Assembly (NCBI GenBank): GCA_963791885.1
Contig: CAWBUL010000006.1
Coordinates: 868,001-932,000, forward strand
DNA length: 64,000 nt
Source: CAVSUZ01 sp963791885
GTDB taxonomy: Bacteria; Pseudomonadota; Alphaproteobacteria; Acetobacterales; Acetobacteraceae
Reading direction: 5' to 3'
Part shown: piece by piece, positions 54,174-63,180 of the stretch
Position numbering within the stretch: position 1 is the first letter of the stretch
How the letters are laid out: every line of letters starts with the position of its first letter
Translations under genes and position numbers: made by a program
The notes under the pieces: model-generated
What the model was told of the DNA's origin: nothing
What the model saw: only the letters and a program-made list of their open reading frames with translations
Database searches by the model: none

Positions 54174-54272
54174 CCCCGGTCTAGGAACGACGACGACGAA
54201 CGCTTCCGCCGGTTCTAGCCAGTGCCCGTCAGGGCGTTCACCCAATCACCGCCCGCGAACCGCGCCCCACCC

Positions 54273-54301
54273 TTGACGCCCCACCCCACCCCCGCATAAA
54301 C
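54273..54301 (+). promoter_or_regulatory. Sigma-70-type promoter of ffh
   Basis: Minus-35 TTGACG (54273-54278), minus-10 CATAAA (54295-54300), 16-bp spacer, in a C-rich context; transcription would start near 54307. Confidence 0.6.
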
Positions 54302-54306
54302 CCCAG

Positions 54307-54378
54307 ACCGCCCCTTTCGGGGCCACCGCCGCTCCGCGAAGGCTCGCGCAGCGGCGCGTTCTCTTTTGGAGAGCACCG
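54307..54378 (+). promoter_or_regulatory. Structured 5' leader of ffh
   Basis: A strong hairpin, GCCGCT-C-CGCG with loop AAGGCT and CGCG-C-AGCGGC (54328-54355), follows a small CCCC/GGGG stem (54312-54323). A third small stem, TCTC/GAGA (54360-54372), pairs with part of the GGAG Shine-Dalgarno before the TTG start. Together with the weak start codon this suggests low or controlled translation of Ffh. Confidence 0.45.
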
Positions 54379-55761
54379 TTGTTCGAAGCGCTGTCTGAGA
54401 AGCTCACCGGCACCTTCGACCGCCTGAAGGGCCGCGGCCGGCTGAACGAAACCGACGTCGGCGAAGCCCTGCGCGAGGTCCGGGTCGCGCTGCTGGACGC
54501 CGACGTGGCGCTGCCGGTGGTTCGCGACTTCATCTCCAAGACCCGCGAACGCGCGCTGTCCACCGAAGTGCTGGATTCCGTCACCCCCGGCCAGCAGATG
54601 GTCAAGATCGTCAACGACGTGATGATCGAGGAGCTGGGCGGCGAAGGCGCTGTACCGCTCAATCTGAATGCCCCGGCGCCGATCCCCATCCTCATGGTCG
54701 GCCTGCAAGGCTCCGGCAAGACCACCACCTCCGGCAAGATCGGCCTTCGCCTACGCGAACGCGCTCGCAAGCGCGTCCTCCTCGCCTCGCTCGACACCCA
54801 GCGCCCCGCCGCCCAGCTCCAGCTCGCCCAGCTTGGCGAACGCGCCGAGGTCCCCTCGCTCCCCATCGTCGCCGGCGAAAACCCGGTGCAGATCGCCCGC
54901 CGCGCCATGGAGACCGGAAGGCGCGAGGGCTTCGACATCGTCATCCTCGATACCGCCGGCCGCCTCTCGATCGACCAGGAGCTGATGGACGAGGTCAAAG
55001 CCGTTCGCGAAGCCACCACGCCTGCCGAAACCCTGCTCGTCGTCGATGCCATGACCGGCCAGGACGCGGTGAACACGGCCAAGGCCTTCAACGAAGCCCT
55101 CGGCGTCACCGGCATCGTCCTCACTCGCATGGATGGCGATGCCCGCGGTGGCGCCGCCCTGTCGATGCGCGCGGTGACAGGCGCGCCGATCAAACTGATC
55201 GGGACCTCGGAAAAGCTCGAGGGCCTGGATGACTTCCACCCCGAACGTGTCGCCGGCCGCATCCTTGGCATGGGCGACATCGTCGGACTGGTGGAGAAGG
55301 TCGCCGAAACCGCCGACGAGGAAGAAGCCGAAAAGCTCGCCCGCAAAATGGCGCGCGGCAAATTCGACCTCGAGGATTACGCCTCCCAGCTACGGCAGAT
55401 CAGCAAGATGGGTTCGCTGTCGGGGATTCTCGGCCACTTGCCGGGGGTCAATAAGATCAAGAACCAGATCGAAGACGCGAATCTGGATACGACCATCCTG
55501 AAGCGTCAGTCCGCCATCATCGGCTCCATGACGCGCAAGGAGCGCCAGACCCCCGACATCATCAAGGCGAGCCGCAAGAAGCGCATCGCGGCCGGGTCGG
55601 GCACCACGGTCCAGGAAGTCAACAAGCTGCTGAAGCAGTTCGATGACATGACCACCATGATGAAGCGCATGAACAAGCTCGGACAGAAGGGCCTGATGCG
55701 CCACGGCCTGTCCGCCCTCCTTCCCAAGGGCATGATGCCCGGCAACCGCCCCTATCACTGA
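54379..55761 (+). CDS. ffh: Signal recognition particle GTPase Ffh
   Basis: 460 residues from TTG 54379 (GGAG eight bases before). N domain 1-90; GTPase with G1 GLQGSGKTTT, G3 DTAGR, G4 TRMDGDARGG; methionine-rich M domain from about 330 (GILGHLPGVNKIK; MTRKERQTPDII; SRKKRIAAGSGT) that binds 4.5S RNA and signal peptides. Delivers inner-membrane proteins co-translationally to FtsY. Heads the conserved operon with rpsP, rimM, trmD and rplS. Confidence 0.97.
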   Translation: MFEALSEKLTGTFDRLKGRGRLNETDVGEALREVRVALLDADVALPVVRDFISKTRERALSTEVLDSVTPGQQMVKIVNDVMIEELGGEGAVPLNLNAPAPIPILMVGLQGSGKTTTSGKIGLRLRERARKRVLLASLDTQRPAAQLQLAQLGERAEVPSLPIVAGENPVQIARRAMETGRREGFDIVILDTAGRLSIDQELMDEVKAVREATTPAETLLVVDAMTGQDAVNTAKAFNEALGVTGIVLTRMDGDARGGAALSMRAVTGAPIKLIGTSEKLEGLDDFHPERVAGRILGMGDIVGLVEKVAETADEEEAEKLARKMARGKFDLEDYASQLRQISKMGSLSGILGHLPGVNKIKNQIEDANLDTTILKRQSAIIGSMTRKERQTPDIIKASRKKRIAAGSGTTVQEVNKLLKQFDDMTTMMKRMNKLGQKGLMRHGLSALLPKGMMPGNRPYH

Positions 55762-55776
55762 GGAGAACGAATACCG

Positions 55777-56109
55777 ATGGGTCTTAAGATTCGCCTGGCA
55801 CGCGCCGGCGCCAAGAAGCGGCCATACTATCATATCGTGGTCGCCGACAGCCGCAGCCCGCGTGATGGCCGGTTCATCGAAAAGCTGGGCAGCTATAACC
55901 CGATGCTTCCGGCCGAGCATGAGGATCGGGTGCGCCTGAACAACGACCGCATCCTGCATTGGATGGACATGGGCGCGCTGGCGACCGACCGCGTGGCGCG
56001 CTTCCTGGGCAAGGCAGGACTGGCTGAAATGCCGGAATACCAGGAGCAGCCGGTGAAGTCGGCGCCAAAGAAGAAGGCTCAGGAACGTGCCAAAGCCGCT
56101 GCAGGATAA
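55777..56109 (+). CDS. rpsP: 30S ribosomal protein S16
   Basis: 110 residues starting MGLKIRLARAGAKKRPYYHI, with VADSRSPRDGRFIEKLGSYN, the universal S16 core; the C-terminal Lys/Ala-rich tail is usual for alphaproteobacteria. 15 bp after ffh, with GAGGAGA as ribosome site. Structural protein of the small subunit. Confidence 0.98.
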   Translation: MGLKIRLARAGAKKRPYYHIVVADSRSPRDGRFIEKLGSYNPMLPAEHEDRVRLNNDRILHWMDMGALATDRVARFLGKAGLAEMPEYQEQPVKSAPKKKAQERAKAAAG

Positions 56110-56707
56110 TCTGAAGGAAGCCAGGACGAGCGCGCCCGAGCCGCCCCCTCGTCATCGCGAAACCGGGGACGCCGGGCGTGGCGACCGAGGGCAAACCGTA
56201 GCTCTGCCGCCCCCCTCCCGCGTGCTCCTCGCCACAATCGGCCGGCCGCACGGGGTTCGTGGCCTTGTGCGCGTGACCAGCTATGCCTCCTCGGCGGAGG
56301 CGCTGGCTCGTTACGCGACGCTGCACGCGGAGGACGGACGCCGCTTCAGCCTGCGCTGGCGCGGCGAATCCATCGCGGAAATCACCGATCTCGACATTGG
56401 CCCCATTACTGACCGCACCGCGGCGGAGCGCCTGACCAACCTGCGTCTTTATGTCGAGCGCGATCAGCTTCCCCCGCCCGACGATGACGAGTTCTACGTG
56501 GCGGATCTCATCGGGCTGGCGGCGGTGAGCCCTGACGGTTCGCCGCTTGGTCGCATCGCCACCGTCCATGACTACGGAGCAGGCGTGAGCCTTGAAACGG
56601 AGACGGGGCTGCTTGTTCCGTTCACCCGCGCTGCGGTGCCGGCCATCGATCTGGCCGCAGGGCGCGTGACGATTGCCCAACCCGGCACGATCGACGTCGC
56701 GCCGTGA
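56087..56707 (+). CDS. rimM: Ribosome maturation factor RimM
   Basis: GTG 56087 overlaps the rpsP end by 23 bp. 206 residues with an extra 45-residue N-terminal lead; the core starts VLLATIGRPHGVRGLVRVTS and includes EITDLDIGPITDRTAAERLT, the PRC barrel FYVADLIGLAAVSPDGSPLG and LLVPFTRAAVPAID. No better start exists between the overlap and the core. Assists 16S processing in the 30S head. Confidence 0.95.
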   Translation: MPKPLQDNLKEARTSAPEPPPRHRETGDAGRGDRGQTVALPPPSRVLLATIGRPHGVRGLVRVTSYASSAEALARYATLHAEDGRRFSLRWRGESIAEITDLDIGPITDRTAAERLTNLRLYVERDQLPPPDDDEFYVADLIGLAAVSPDGSPLGRIATVHDYGAGVSLETETGLLVPFTRAAVPAIDLAAGRVTIAQPGTIDVAP

Positions 56708-57411
56708 CCTGGCGCGCCTCCGTCCTGACGCTCTTCCCCGAGGCATTTCCAGGGCCGCTTGGGCTGTCCCTGGCCGGCCGGGCACTCTCTGCCGGGATCT
56801 GGTCGCTCGACACGGTCGATATCCGCGACTCTGCCGCGGATCGGCACCGCACCGTGGATGATACGCCATTCGGCGGCGGCGCGGGCATGGTGATGCGCCC
56901 TGACGTGGTCGATGCCGCCGTCGCCTCCATCGCCGATGACCGCCCGATCCTGGCTCTCACCCCGCGCGGCCGCCCCTTCACCCACCCCGTCGCCGCCCGC
57001 CTCGCCGCAGGCGCGGGCGTGATCCTGCTGTGCGGCCGTTACGAGGGCATCGATCAGCGCGTAATCGAGGCCCGCGAGATGGAGGAAGTCTCGATCGGGG
57101 ACTACGTGCTCTCGGGCGGGGAACTGCCCGCCATGGTGATCCTGGACACCGCGGTGCGCCTGCTCCCCGGCGTCATGGGTGCCGCGGCCTCCGCCGTGGA
57201 GGAAAGCTTCTCCGCCGGCCTCCTGGAATACCCCCAATACACCCGTCCCGCCGACTGGGCCGGCCGCCGCGTTCCGGAGGTTCTGCTCTCCGGCAACCAC
57301 GCCGCCATCGCGACCTGGCGGCGGGAACAATCAGAACGGCTGACGCGGGAGCGCCGCCCGGATCTCTGGGCTGCACGGACGGCAATTGCGTCCAACCCCG
57401 CCGCGCCGTAA
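56704..57411 (+). CDS. trmD: tRNA (guanine-N1)-methyltransferase
   Basis: 235 residues from GTG 56704, overlapping rimM by GTGA. SPOUT trefoil-knot motifs: TPFGGGAGMVMRPDVV, LLCGRYEGIDQRVIEA, EEVSIGDYVLSGGELPAMVI. Methylates G37 of tRNAs to prevent frameshifting. Confidence 0.97.
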   Translation: MTWRASVLTLFPEAFPGPLGLSLAGRALSAGIWSLDTVDIRDSAADRHRTVDDTPFGGGAGMVMRPDVVDAAVASIADDRPILALTPRGRPFTHPVAARLAAGAGVILLCGRYEGIDQRVIEAREMEEVSIGDYVLSGGELPAMVILDTAVRLLPGVMGAAASAVEESFSAGLLEYPQYTRPADWAGRRVPEVLLSGNHAAIATWRREQSERLTRERRPDLWAARTAIASNPAAP

Positions 57412-57437
57412 GCGAATATCAGGAAAGGACCACGCCG

Positions 57438-57857
57438 ATGAACATCATCCAGCGCTACGAGGCCGAACAGATCGCCCGCCTGACCGAGGGCCGCGCAGTG
57501 CCTGATTTCGCCCCGGGTGACACCGTGCGCGTCGCCGTGAAGGTCGTCGAAGGTGAGCGCACCCGCACCCAGGCCTTCGAAGGCGTGGTAATCGCCCGCT
57601 CCAACAAGGGCCTTAACAGCAACTTCACCGTCCGTAAGATTAGCTACGGTGAGGGTGTGGAGCGCGTGTTTCCGCTCTATTCTCCGACGATTGCGGAGAT
57701 CGCCGTGATCCGTCGCGGCGATGTCCGTCGCGCCAAGCTCTATTACCTTCGTGGCCGGTCCGGCAAGTCGGCCCGCATTGCCGAGCGCGGCCGCACCATG
57801 ACTGCCGAGACCGGTAGCGACTCCCCGGCGCAGTCTGATTCCGCCGCCGCGGAATAA
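57438..57857 (+). CDS. rplS: 50S ribosomal protein L19
   Basis: 139 residues; ATG 57438 after AGGAAAGGA. MNIIQRYEAEQIARLTEGRA, FAPGDTVRVAVKVVEGERTR, and ERVFPLYSPTIAEIAVIRRG are the L19 core; the C-terminal 25 residues are an acidic/Ser-rich tail beyond the usual end. Last gene of the ffh operon. Confidence 0.98.
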   Translation: MNIIQRYEAEQIARLTEGRAVPDFAPGDTVRVAVKVVEGERTRTQAFEGVVIARSNKGLNSNFTVRKISYGEGVERVFPLYSPTIAEIAVIRRGDVRRAKLYYLRGRSGKSARIAERGRTMTAETGSDSPAQSDSAAAE

Positions 57858-57867
57858 ACCCGCACGC

Positions 57868-57892
57868 TGCCGGGTCGGCGTCCAGCCCGGCA
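57868..57892 (+). terminator. Hairpin between rplS and leuC (possible weak terminator)
   Basis: TGCCGGG pairs with CCCGGCA over an 11-base loop; there is no T tract, so it may only attenuate or protect the mRNA end. Confidence 0.4.
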
Positions 57893-57916
57893 CGCAACAC
57901 GGACGAAAGCAACGCC

Positions 57917-59347
57917 ATGTCTGAAGCGCGCCCCAACGGCTTTCCACGTACCCTGTTCGATAAGATCTGGGACAGCCACGTCGTCAAGCGGCTGCCGGAC
58001 GGCACCTGCATTCTCTACATCGATCGTCACCTCGTGCATGAGGTCACCAGCCCGCAGGCGTTCGAAGGGCTTCGCATGGCCGGACGCAAAGTGCGGCGCC
58101 CCGACTGCACCATCGCCGTTGCCGACCACAATCTCCCAACCGAGGATCGCCGCAACGGCATCAAGGAGGAGGACAGCCGCATCCAGGTCGAAACGCTGGA
58201 AAAGAACGTCAAGGAATTCGGCGTCCCTTACATCCCCATTCTCGATGTGCGTCAGGGCATCGTGCACATCATCGGGCCCGAGCTCGGCATCTCCCTGCCG
58301 GGCATGACGATCGTTTGCGGTGATTCCCACACCTCCACGCACGGCGCGCTCGGCGCCCTGGCCTTCGGCATCGGCACATCCGAAGTCGAACATGTCCTCG
58401 CCACCCAGACCTTGCTCCAGCAGCCCGCCAAGAACATGCTGATCCGCGTGGACGGCACGCTGGGCTTCGGCTCCACCGCGAAAGACATCGTGCTGGCCAT
58501 CATCGGCAAGATCGGCACCGCTGGGGGCAACGGCCACGTTGTCGAATACGCCGGCGACGCCATCCGCGCGCTCGACATGGCCGGGCGCATGACCGTCTCC
58601 AACATGTCGATCGAAGCCGGCGCCCGCGCGGGGCTGATCGCTCCGGATGAAACCACCTTCGCCTACGTCAAGGGCCGCGAATTCGCGCCCCAGGGCGAAG
58701 CCTTCGACCGGGCAGTAGCCTATTGGCGCACGCTGCCGTCGGATCCCGGCGCGCATTACGACACGACCATCGAGCTGAACGCCGCCGACATCGCGCCGAT
58801 GGTCACCTGGGGCACCAACCCAGGCGCCGTCGTCCCGGTCACAGGCGCCGTTCCCGACCCGTCGCAGATCGAAGACGAAGCCGCCCGCGCTCAGGCCCAG
58901 CGCATGCTCGAATACATGGCGCTGAAGCCCGGCACCCGAATGCAGGACATTCCCATCGACGTCGTCTTCATCGGCTCCTGCACCAATGGCCGGATTGAGG
59001 ACATTCGCGCCGCGGCCTCCGTCGTCAAAGGCCGCAAGGTCGCCGATGGCGTGCGTGCGCTGGTCGTCCCCGGTTCCGGTCTCGTGAAGCAGCAAGCGGA
59101 GCAGGAAGGGCTGGACCGTATCCTGCTGGAGGCGGGATTCGAGTGGCGGGAGCCCTGCTGCTCCATGTGTCTCGGCATGAATCCGGACAAGCTGACCGCT
59201 GGCCAACGCTGTGCCAGCACGTCCAACCGCAACTTCGAGGGCCGTCAGGGTCCCGGCGGGCGTACGCATCTGCTCTCACCTGCCATGGCCGCCGCCGCCG
59301 CCGTCACCGGCCACCTGGCCGATGTGCGGGAACTGGTGAACGCCTGA
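57917..59347 (+). CDS. leuC: 3-isopropylmalate dehydratase large subunit
   Basis: 476 residues. Aconitase-fold landmarks: GDSHTSTHGALGALAFGIGT, the 4Fe-4S cysteines in IGSCTNGRIEDIRAA and CCSMCLGMN, and TSNRNFEGRQG. Isomerises 2- to 3-isopropylmalate in leucine synthesis with LeuD, coded next. Confidence 0.97.
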   Translation: MSEARPNGFPRTLFDKIWDSHVVKRLPDGTCILYIDRHLVHEVTSPQAFEGLRMAGRKVRRPDCTIAVADHNLPTEDRRNGIKEEDSRIQVETLEKNVKEFGVPYIPILDVRQGIVHIIGPELGISLPGMTIVCGDSHTSTHGALGALAFGIGTSEVEHVLATQTLLQQPAKNMLIRVDGTLGFGSTAKDIVLAIIGKIGTAGGNGHVVEYAGDAIRALDMAGRMTVSNMSIEAGARAGLIAPDETTFAYVKGREFAPQGEAFDRAVAYWRTLPSDPGAHYDTTIELNAADIAPMVTWGTNPGAVVPVTGAVPDPSQIEDEAARAQAQRMLEYMALKPGTRMQDIPIDVVFIGSCTNGRIEDIRAAASVVKGRKVADGVRALVVPGSGLVKQQAEQEGLDRILLEAGFEWREPCCSMCLGMNPDKLTAGQRCASTSNRNFEGRQGPGGRTHLLSPAMAAAAAVTGHLADVRELVNA

Positions 59348-59364
59348 CGGAAGGAGGAACACCC

Positions 59365-59988
59365 ATGCACCCCTTCACCGAACTGACCGGCGTCGCAGCC
59401 CCCTTGCCGCTGGCCAATGTCGATACGGACAAGATCATCCCCGCGCGCTTTCTCAAGACCATCAAGCGCTCCGGCCTTGGCGTGCACGCCTTCGATACGC
59501 TCCGCTACGACGCGCAGGGCAAGGAACGGCCGGACTTCGTCCTCAATCAGGAACCCTATCGCAAGGCCGAGATCCTCATCGCGCATGAGAATTTCGGCTG
59601 CGGTTCCTCCCGCGAACACGCACCCTGGGCGCTGCTCGATTTCGGCATCCGCTGCGTCATCGCGCCGGACTTCGCCGATATCTTCTACAACAACAGCTTC
59701 AAGAACGGCATTCTGTTGGTCCGTTTGCCGCGTTCCGTCTGTGACCAGTTGATGGAAGACGCGAAGATGGGTGGCAACGCCCGCCTGACCGTCGATCTCG
59801 CGCGTCAGGTCGTCATCCGCCCGAATGGCGAAGAAATCCACTTCGACATCGACCCCTTCCGCAAGCACGCGCTGCTCAATGGCCTCGACGATATCGGCCA
59901 GACCCTCCAGCACACCCCCGCGATCGATTCCTATGAAACCAGCCGTCGCAAGCAGCAGCCCTGGCTGCCCGCGACGGACGCGGCCTGA
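59365..59988 (+). CDS. leuD: 3-isopropylmalate dehydratase small subunit
   Basis: 207 residues; ATG 59365 after GGAGGAA. NVDTDKIIPARFLKTIKRSG and FGCGSSREHAPWALLDFGI are the swivel-domain substrate-binding signatures. Partner of LeuC; three bases before leuB. Confidence 0.97.
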   Translation: MHPFTELTGVAAPLPLANVDTDKIIPARFLKTIKRSGLGVHAFDTLRYDAQGKERPDFVLNQEPYRKAEILIAHENFGCGSSREHAPWALLDFGIRCVIAPDFADIFYNNSFKNGILLVRLPRSVCDQLMEDAKMGGNARLTVDLARQVVIRPNGEEIHFDIDPFRKHALLNGLDDIGQTLQHTPAIDSYETSRRKQQPWLPATDAA

Positions 59989-59991
59989 TCC

Positions 59992-61104
59992 GTGCCGGCA
60001 AACAAGCGTCTTCTCGTTCTTCCGGGTGACGGTATCGGACCGGAAGTGATGCGCGAAGCGCGTCGCGTCATCGATTGGATGGACCGCCGCCGCCGCGTCA
60101 CCTTCGATGTGTCGGAGGACGTGGTCGGCGGCGCCGCCATCGATCTGCGTGGTGCCCCGATTACCGACGCCACAATGGAAGCCGCGCGCGAGGCCGACGC
60201 CATCCTGTTCGGCTCCGTCGGCGGCCCGAAATGGGAAAAGCTCGGCTTCGACATGCGGCCGGAACTCGCCATCCTCCGCCTCCGCAAGGAGCTCGACCTC
60301 TTCGCCAATCTCCGCCCGGCGACAGTGCTCGACCCGCTGGTCGACGCCTCCACTCTCAAGGCCGATGTTGTCCGCGGCCTCGATATCATGATCGTCCGCG
60401 AAAGCACCGGCGGCATCTACTTCGGCGAACCCCGTGGCATCGAGACGCTGCCGGACGGTCAGAAGCGCGGCTTCGACACCGAGACTTACACCACGAATGA
60501 GATCGAGCGCGTTGCGCGCGTTGCGTTCGAACTCGCCCGCAAGCGGCAGAAGCGGATGACCAGCGTTGAGAAAGCCAACGTCATGCAGTCCGGCCTGTTC
60601 TGGCGCGAAACGGTGACAGCGCTGCATGAGCGCGAATACAGTGACGTTCAGCTCTCCCACATGTACGCCGACAACTGCGCCATGCAGCTCGTGCGCAATC
60701 CGCGTCAGTTCGACGTCATCGTCACCTCCAACATCTTCGGCGATCTGCTTTCCGATCTTGCCTCCATGCTGACCGGCAGCCTCGGCATGCTGCCCTCCGC
60801 CACGCTTGGCGCGGCCCAACCCAGCGGCAAGCGGCACGCTTTGTATGAGCCGATCCACGGCAGTGCGCCGGACATCGCCGGAAGAGGCATCGCCAATCCG
60901 ATGGCCCAGATCCTCAGTCTGGCAATGCTACTTCGCTACTCGTTCGATATGGATGAGGACGCAGGCCTGATCGAGCGCGCATGCACCCGCGTACTCGCCA
61001 GCGGTCTCCGCACGCCTGACATTATGGCCCCTGGCACCGCCAAGGTCAGCACAGGCGTGATGGGTGAGGCGATCCTGCGCGAGCTGGACAAGCTCGCCGC
61101 ATAA
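59992..61104 (+). CDS. leuB: 3-isopropylmalate dehydrogenase
   Basis: 370 residues from GTG 59992. LLVLPGDGIGPEVMREARRV, RESTGGIYFGEPRG, and the dehydrogenase signature NIFGDLLSDLASMLTGSLGM. Oxidises and decarboxylates 3-isopropylmalate with NAD. Ends the leuCDB operon. Confidence 0.97.
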   Translation: MPANKRLLVLPGDGIGPEVMREARRVIDWMDRRRRVTFDVSEDVVGGAAIDLRGAPITDATMEAAREADAILFGSVGGPKWEKLGFDMRPELAILRLRKELDLFANLRPATVLDPLVDASTLKADVVRGLDIMIVRESTGGIYFGEPRGIETLPDGQKRGFDTETYTTNEIERVARVAFELARKRQKRMTSVEKANVMQSGLFWRETVTALHEREYSDVQLSHMYADNCAMQLVRNPRQFDVIVTSNIFGDLLSDLASMLTGSLGMLPSATLGAAQPSGKRHALYEPIHGSAPDIAGRGIANPMAQILSLAMLLRYSFDMDEDAGLIERACTRVLASGLRTPDIMAPGTAKVSTGVMGEAILRELDKLAA

Positions 61105-61455
61105 GCTCTTGAACCACGTTACGCTCGAGCATATTACAACAGGGTTCGGCTTCGGCCGGTCTGTGCAACCAGCAAAGGGAACCATGAAACCCCGATCGCG
61201 TCGCCAGCCAACGGAGAGCCATAGTAGGCGCATCGTGCCCGCTGTGAATTTCCCGCGCTGGATCATCGCCCGGGTCGTGCCCCTGACCGTTCGGCTTAAC
61301 GCCTAAGCCGCCGCGGCCAAGCCACCCGGGTTCGAGCAACCGCTTGAGCCGCAGGAGTTGGCTATGGCCGCCTTCTTCGACCTGACGTTTCAATGGGCCT
61401 GTTCCGCACTCATGCCGCGGATCCGCAGCCGCGGCCTGGGTGACCTGCGCCCACC
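61105..61455. other. Gene-free stretch after leuB
   Basis: Short frames here have unnatural composition and no family motif. Two inverted repeats stand out near its right end: GCCGCGG/CCGCGGC (61414-61435) and, less strong, GGGTG/CACCC-like pairing (61438-61455). No T-rich terminator follows leuB; the promoter of the metal transporter should lie here but no clear hexamers are visible. Confidence 0.6.
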
Positions 61456-61530
61456 CTCCGACTGAACGCGACCTGAACCATCGGCCCCATTGGGTCCGCC
61501 TTCGTCCGCGTTTCAGTTCGGAGCCTGACC
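61456..61530 (+). promoter_or_regulatory. RNA leader hairpin that buries the Shine-Dalgarno of the metal transporter
   Basis: CTCCGACTGAACGCG (61456-61470) pairs with CGCGTTTCAGTTCGGAG (61507-61523) in a 15-bp helix with two single U bulges. The GGAG at 61520-61523, seven bases before the ATG, is entirely inside it. The 36-nt apical part has its own small hairpin, GGCCCC/GGGTCC around ATT (61483-61497). CTGAA occurs twice (61462-61466 and 61473-61477) and both copies can compete for TTCAG at 61512-61516, giving a possible alternative fold that frees the ribosome site. Confidence 0.62.
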
Positions 61531-63153
61531 ATGTCCGACCTCGCCTTGAACGACGCTGCCCCGGCTGTGCTCGATATTGCCCATATCGGCGATATCCAGG
61601 GCGCGCTGGGGACCATTCGCCACGCCGATCACGCTGCGCGGCGTGGTCTGCGCGCGCGGTTCGCCACCCTGCTCGCCATCCTCGGCCCCGGCTTGATTGT
61701 CATGATCGGCGACAACGACGCGGGCGCCTTCAGCACTTATGCCCAGGCAGGACAGGATTATGGCTTGGCGCTGCTGTGGACCCTGCCGCTCCTGGTTCCC
61801 GTTCTCTACCTGAACCAGGAAATGGTCGCCCGGCTCGGAGCAGTGACCGGCGTGGGCCATGCCCGCCTGATTCTCGAGCGTTTCGGCCGCTTCTGGGGCG
61901 CGTTCAGCGTCATCGACCTGTTCTTGCTGAACGCGCTGACCATCGTGACCGAGTTCATCGGCATTAATCTCGCGCTGGGCTACCTCGGCGTGTCTCGACC
62001 GTTGGGCATCGGCCTTGCTGCCGTCCTCATCATCGCCGCAGCAAGCACCGGCAGCTTCCGCCGCTTCGAGCGGTTCTCTCTCATGCTCTGCTTTTTCAGC
62101 CTATTGCTGATCCCGGTGTTCATGCTCGCCCATCCGCCGCTCCGCGATATCGGGCATGCGTTGATCGTGCCCTCCGTTCCACATGGAGCAAATCTGTCGA
62201 ACCTGATGCTGCTCGTGATCGCCATTATCGGCACCACGATCGCCCCCTGGCAGTTGTTCTTCCAGCAGAGCTACGTGATCGACAAGCGCATCACGCCACG
62301 TTTCCTGGCTTACGAAAAAACCGATCTTTGGATCGGCATCGTCGTCGTGCTGGTCGGCGCCATCGCGATGATGTCCTTCACCGCTGTCGCCTTCACTGGC
62401 ACAGCCGGCTTCGGCCACTTCACCGACGCGGGCGCCGTCGCGCGCGGGCTCGAAGCCTATGCTGGGCGCGGTGCGGGCGTGATGTTCGCGCTGGCGCTGC
62501 TGGATGCCAGCATCATCGGCGCCTCGGCCGTCTCGCTCTCCACGGCCTATGCACTGGGCGACGTGTTGTCGCTGCGCCACTCGCTCCACCGCAAGGCGAC
62601 GGATGCCCGCGCCTTCTACGCCGTCTATGCCGGACTGATCGCGGTTGCCGCTTGCCTCGTGCTGTTCGGCAGCGACGCGCTTTTGGGATTGCTGACCAAC
62701 GCCGTGCAGACCCTGGCCGGCGTTCTACTCCCCTCTGCAACTGTTTTCCTGCTCCTGCTCTGCAACGACCCCGCCGTGTTGGGACCGTGGATGAACGAGC
62801 GGTGGCGCAACCTTGCAACCGGTGCCGTGATCTGGGTGCTGCTGATGCTGTCGGTGGTCCTGACCGCGGCCACCATCTTCCCCAGCCTATCCGGCCGCAC
62901 CATGCTGATGGGGCTCGGTGCCGGCACGCTGTGCATGATCATCGCCGCGCCGTTCGCGCTGCGCGCACGCACATCGGACATCCCGGTGACAGCGCGCGCC
63001 TTGTGGCGCATGCCGCGGTTGGAGGACCTGCCGCCACCTCTAATGACCCGCGTCACCCGATTCTGGATGGGTGCGCTTCGGCTTTATCTCGTGATTGCCA
63101 TGGCGTTGGTGGGCGTAAAGCTGGCGCAACTGGCGTTGGCAGGAGCGGCCTGA
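61531..63153 (+). CDS. Nramp-related divalent metal transporter (non-canonical motif group)
   Basis: 540 residues, about eleven membrane helices. Helix 1 reads LIVMIGDNDAGAFSTYAQAG: the canonical D-P-G-N is D-N-D-A-G. Helix 6 reads IIGTTIAPWQLFFQQSYVID: the canonical M-P-H is A-P-W, replacing the metal-binding Met by Ala. These are marks of the Nramp-related group in which Mg2+ or Mn2+ transport without transition-metal selectivity has been described; assignment of Mg2+ here is inference. The N-terminal 45 residues are soluble. Translation start is buried in a leader hairpin, suggesting regulation by metal or another ligand. Confidence 0.88.
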   Translation: MSDLALNDAAPAVLDIAHIGDIQGALGTIRHADHAARRGLRARFATLLAILGPGLIVMIGDNDAGAFSTYAQAGQDYGLALLWTLPLLVPVLYLNQEMVARLGAVTGVGHARLILERFGRFWGAFSVIDLFLLNALTIVTEFIGINLALGYLGVSRPLGIGLAAVLIIAAASTGSFRRFERFSLMLCFFSLLLIPVFMLAHPPLRDIGHALIVPSVPHGANLSNLMLLVIAIIGTTIAPWQLFFQQSYVIDKRITPRFLAYEKTDLWIGIVVVLVGAIAMMSFTAVAFTGTAGFGHFTDAGAVARGLEAYAGRGAGVMFALALLDASIIGASAVSLSTAYALGDVLSLRHSLHRKATDARAFYAVYAGLIAVAACLVLFGSDALLGLLTNAVQTLAGVLLPSATVFLLLLCNDPAVLGPWMNERWRNLATGAVIWVLLMLSVVLTAATIFPSLSGRTMLMGLGAGTLCMIIAAPFALRARTSDIPVTARALWRMPRLEDLPPPLMTRVTRFWMGALRLYLVIAMALVGVKLAQLALAGAA

Positions 63154-63180
63154 GCACAACCGAAGCGCAGTTGCAACGAT

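Noticed and set aside
61456..61530. Known yybP-ykoY manganese riboswitch or Mg2+ M-box before the Nramp-related gene
   Set aside because: Their conserved loop bases are not present; the structure is a single long helix with a small apical hairpin.
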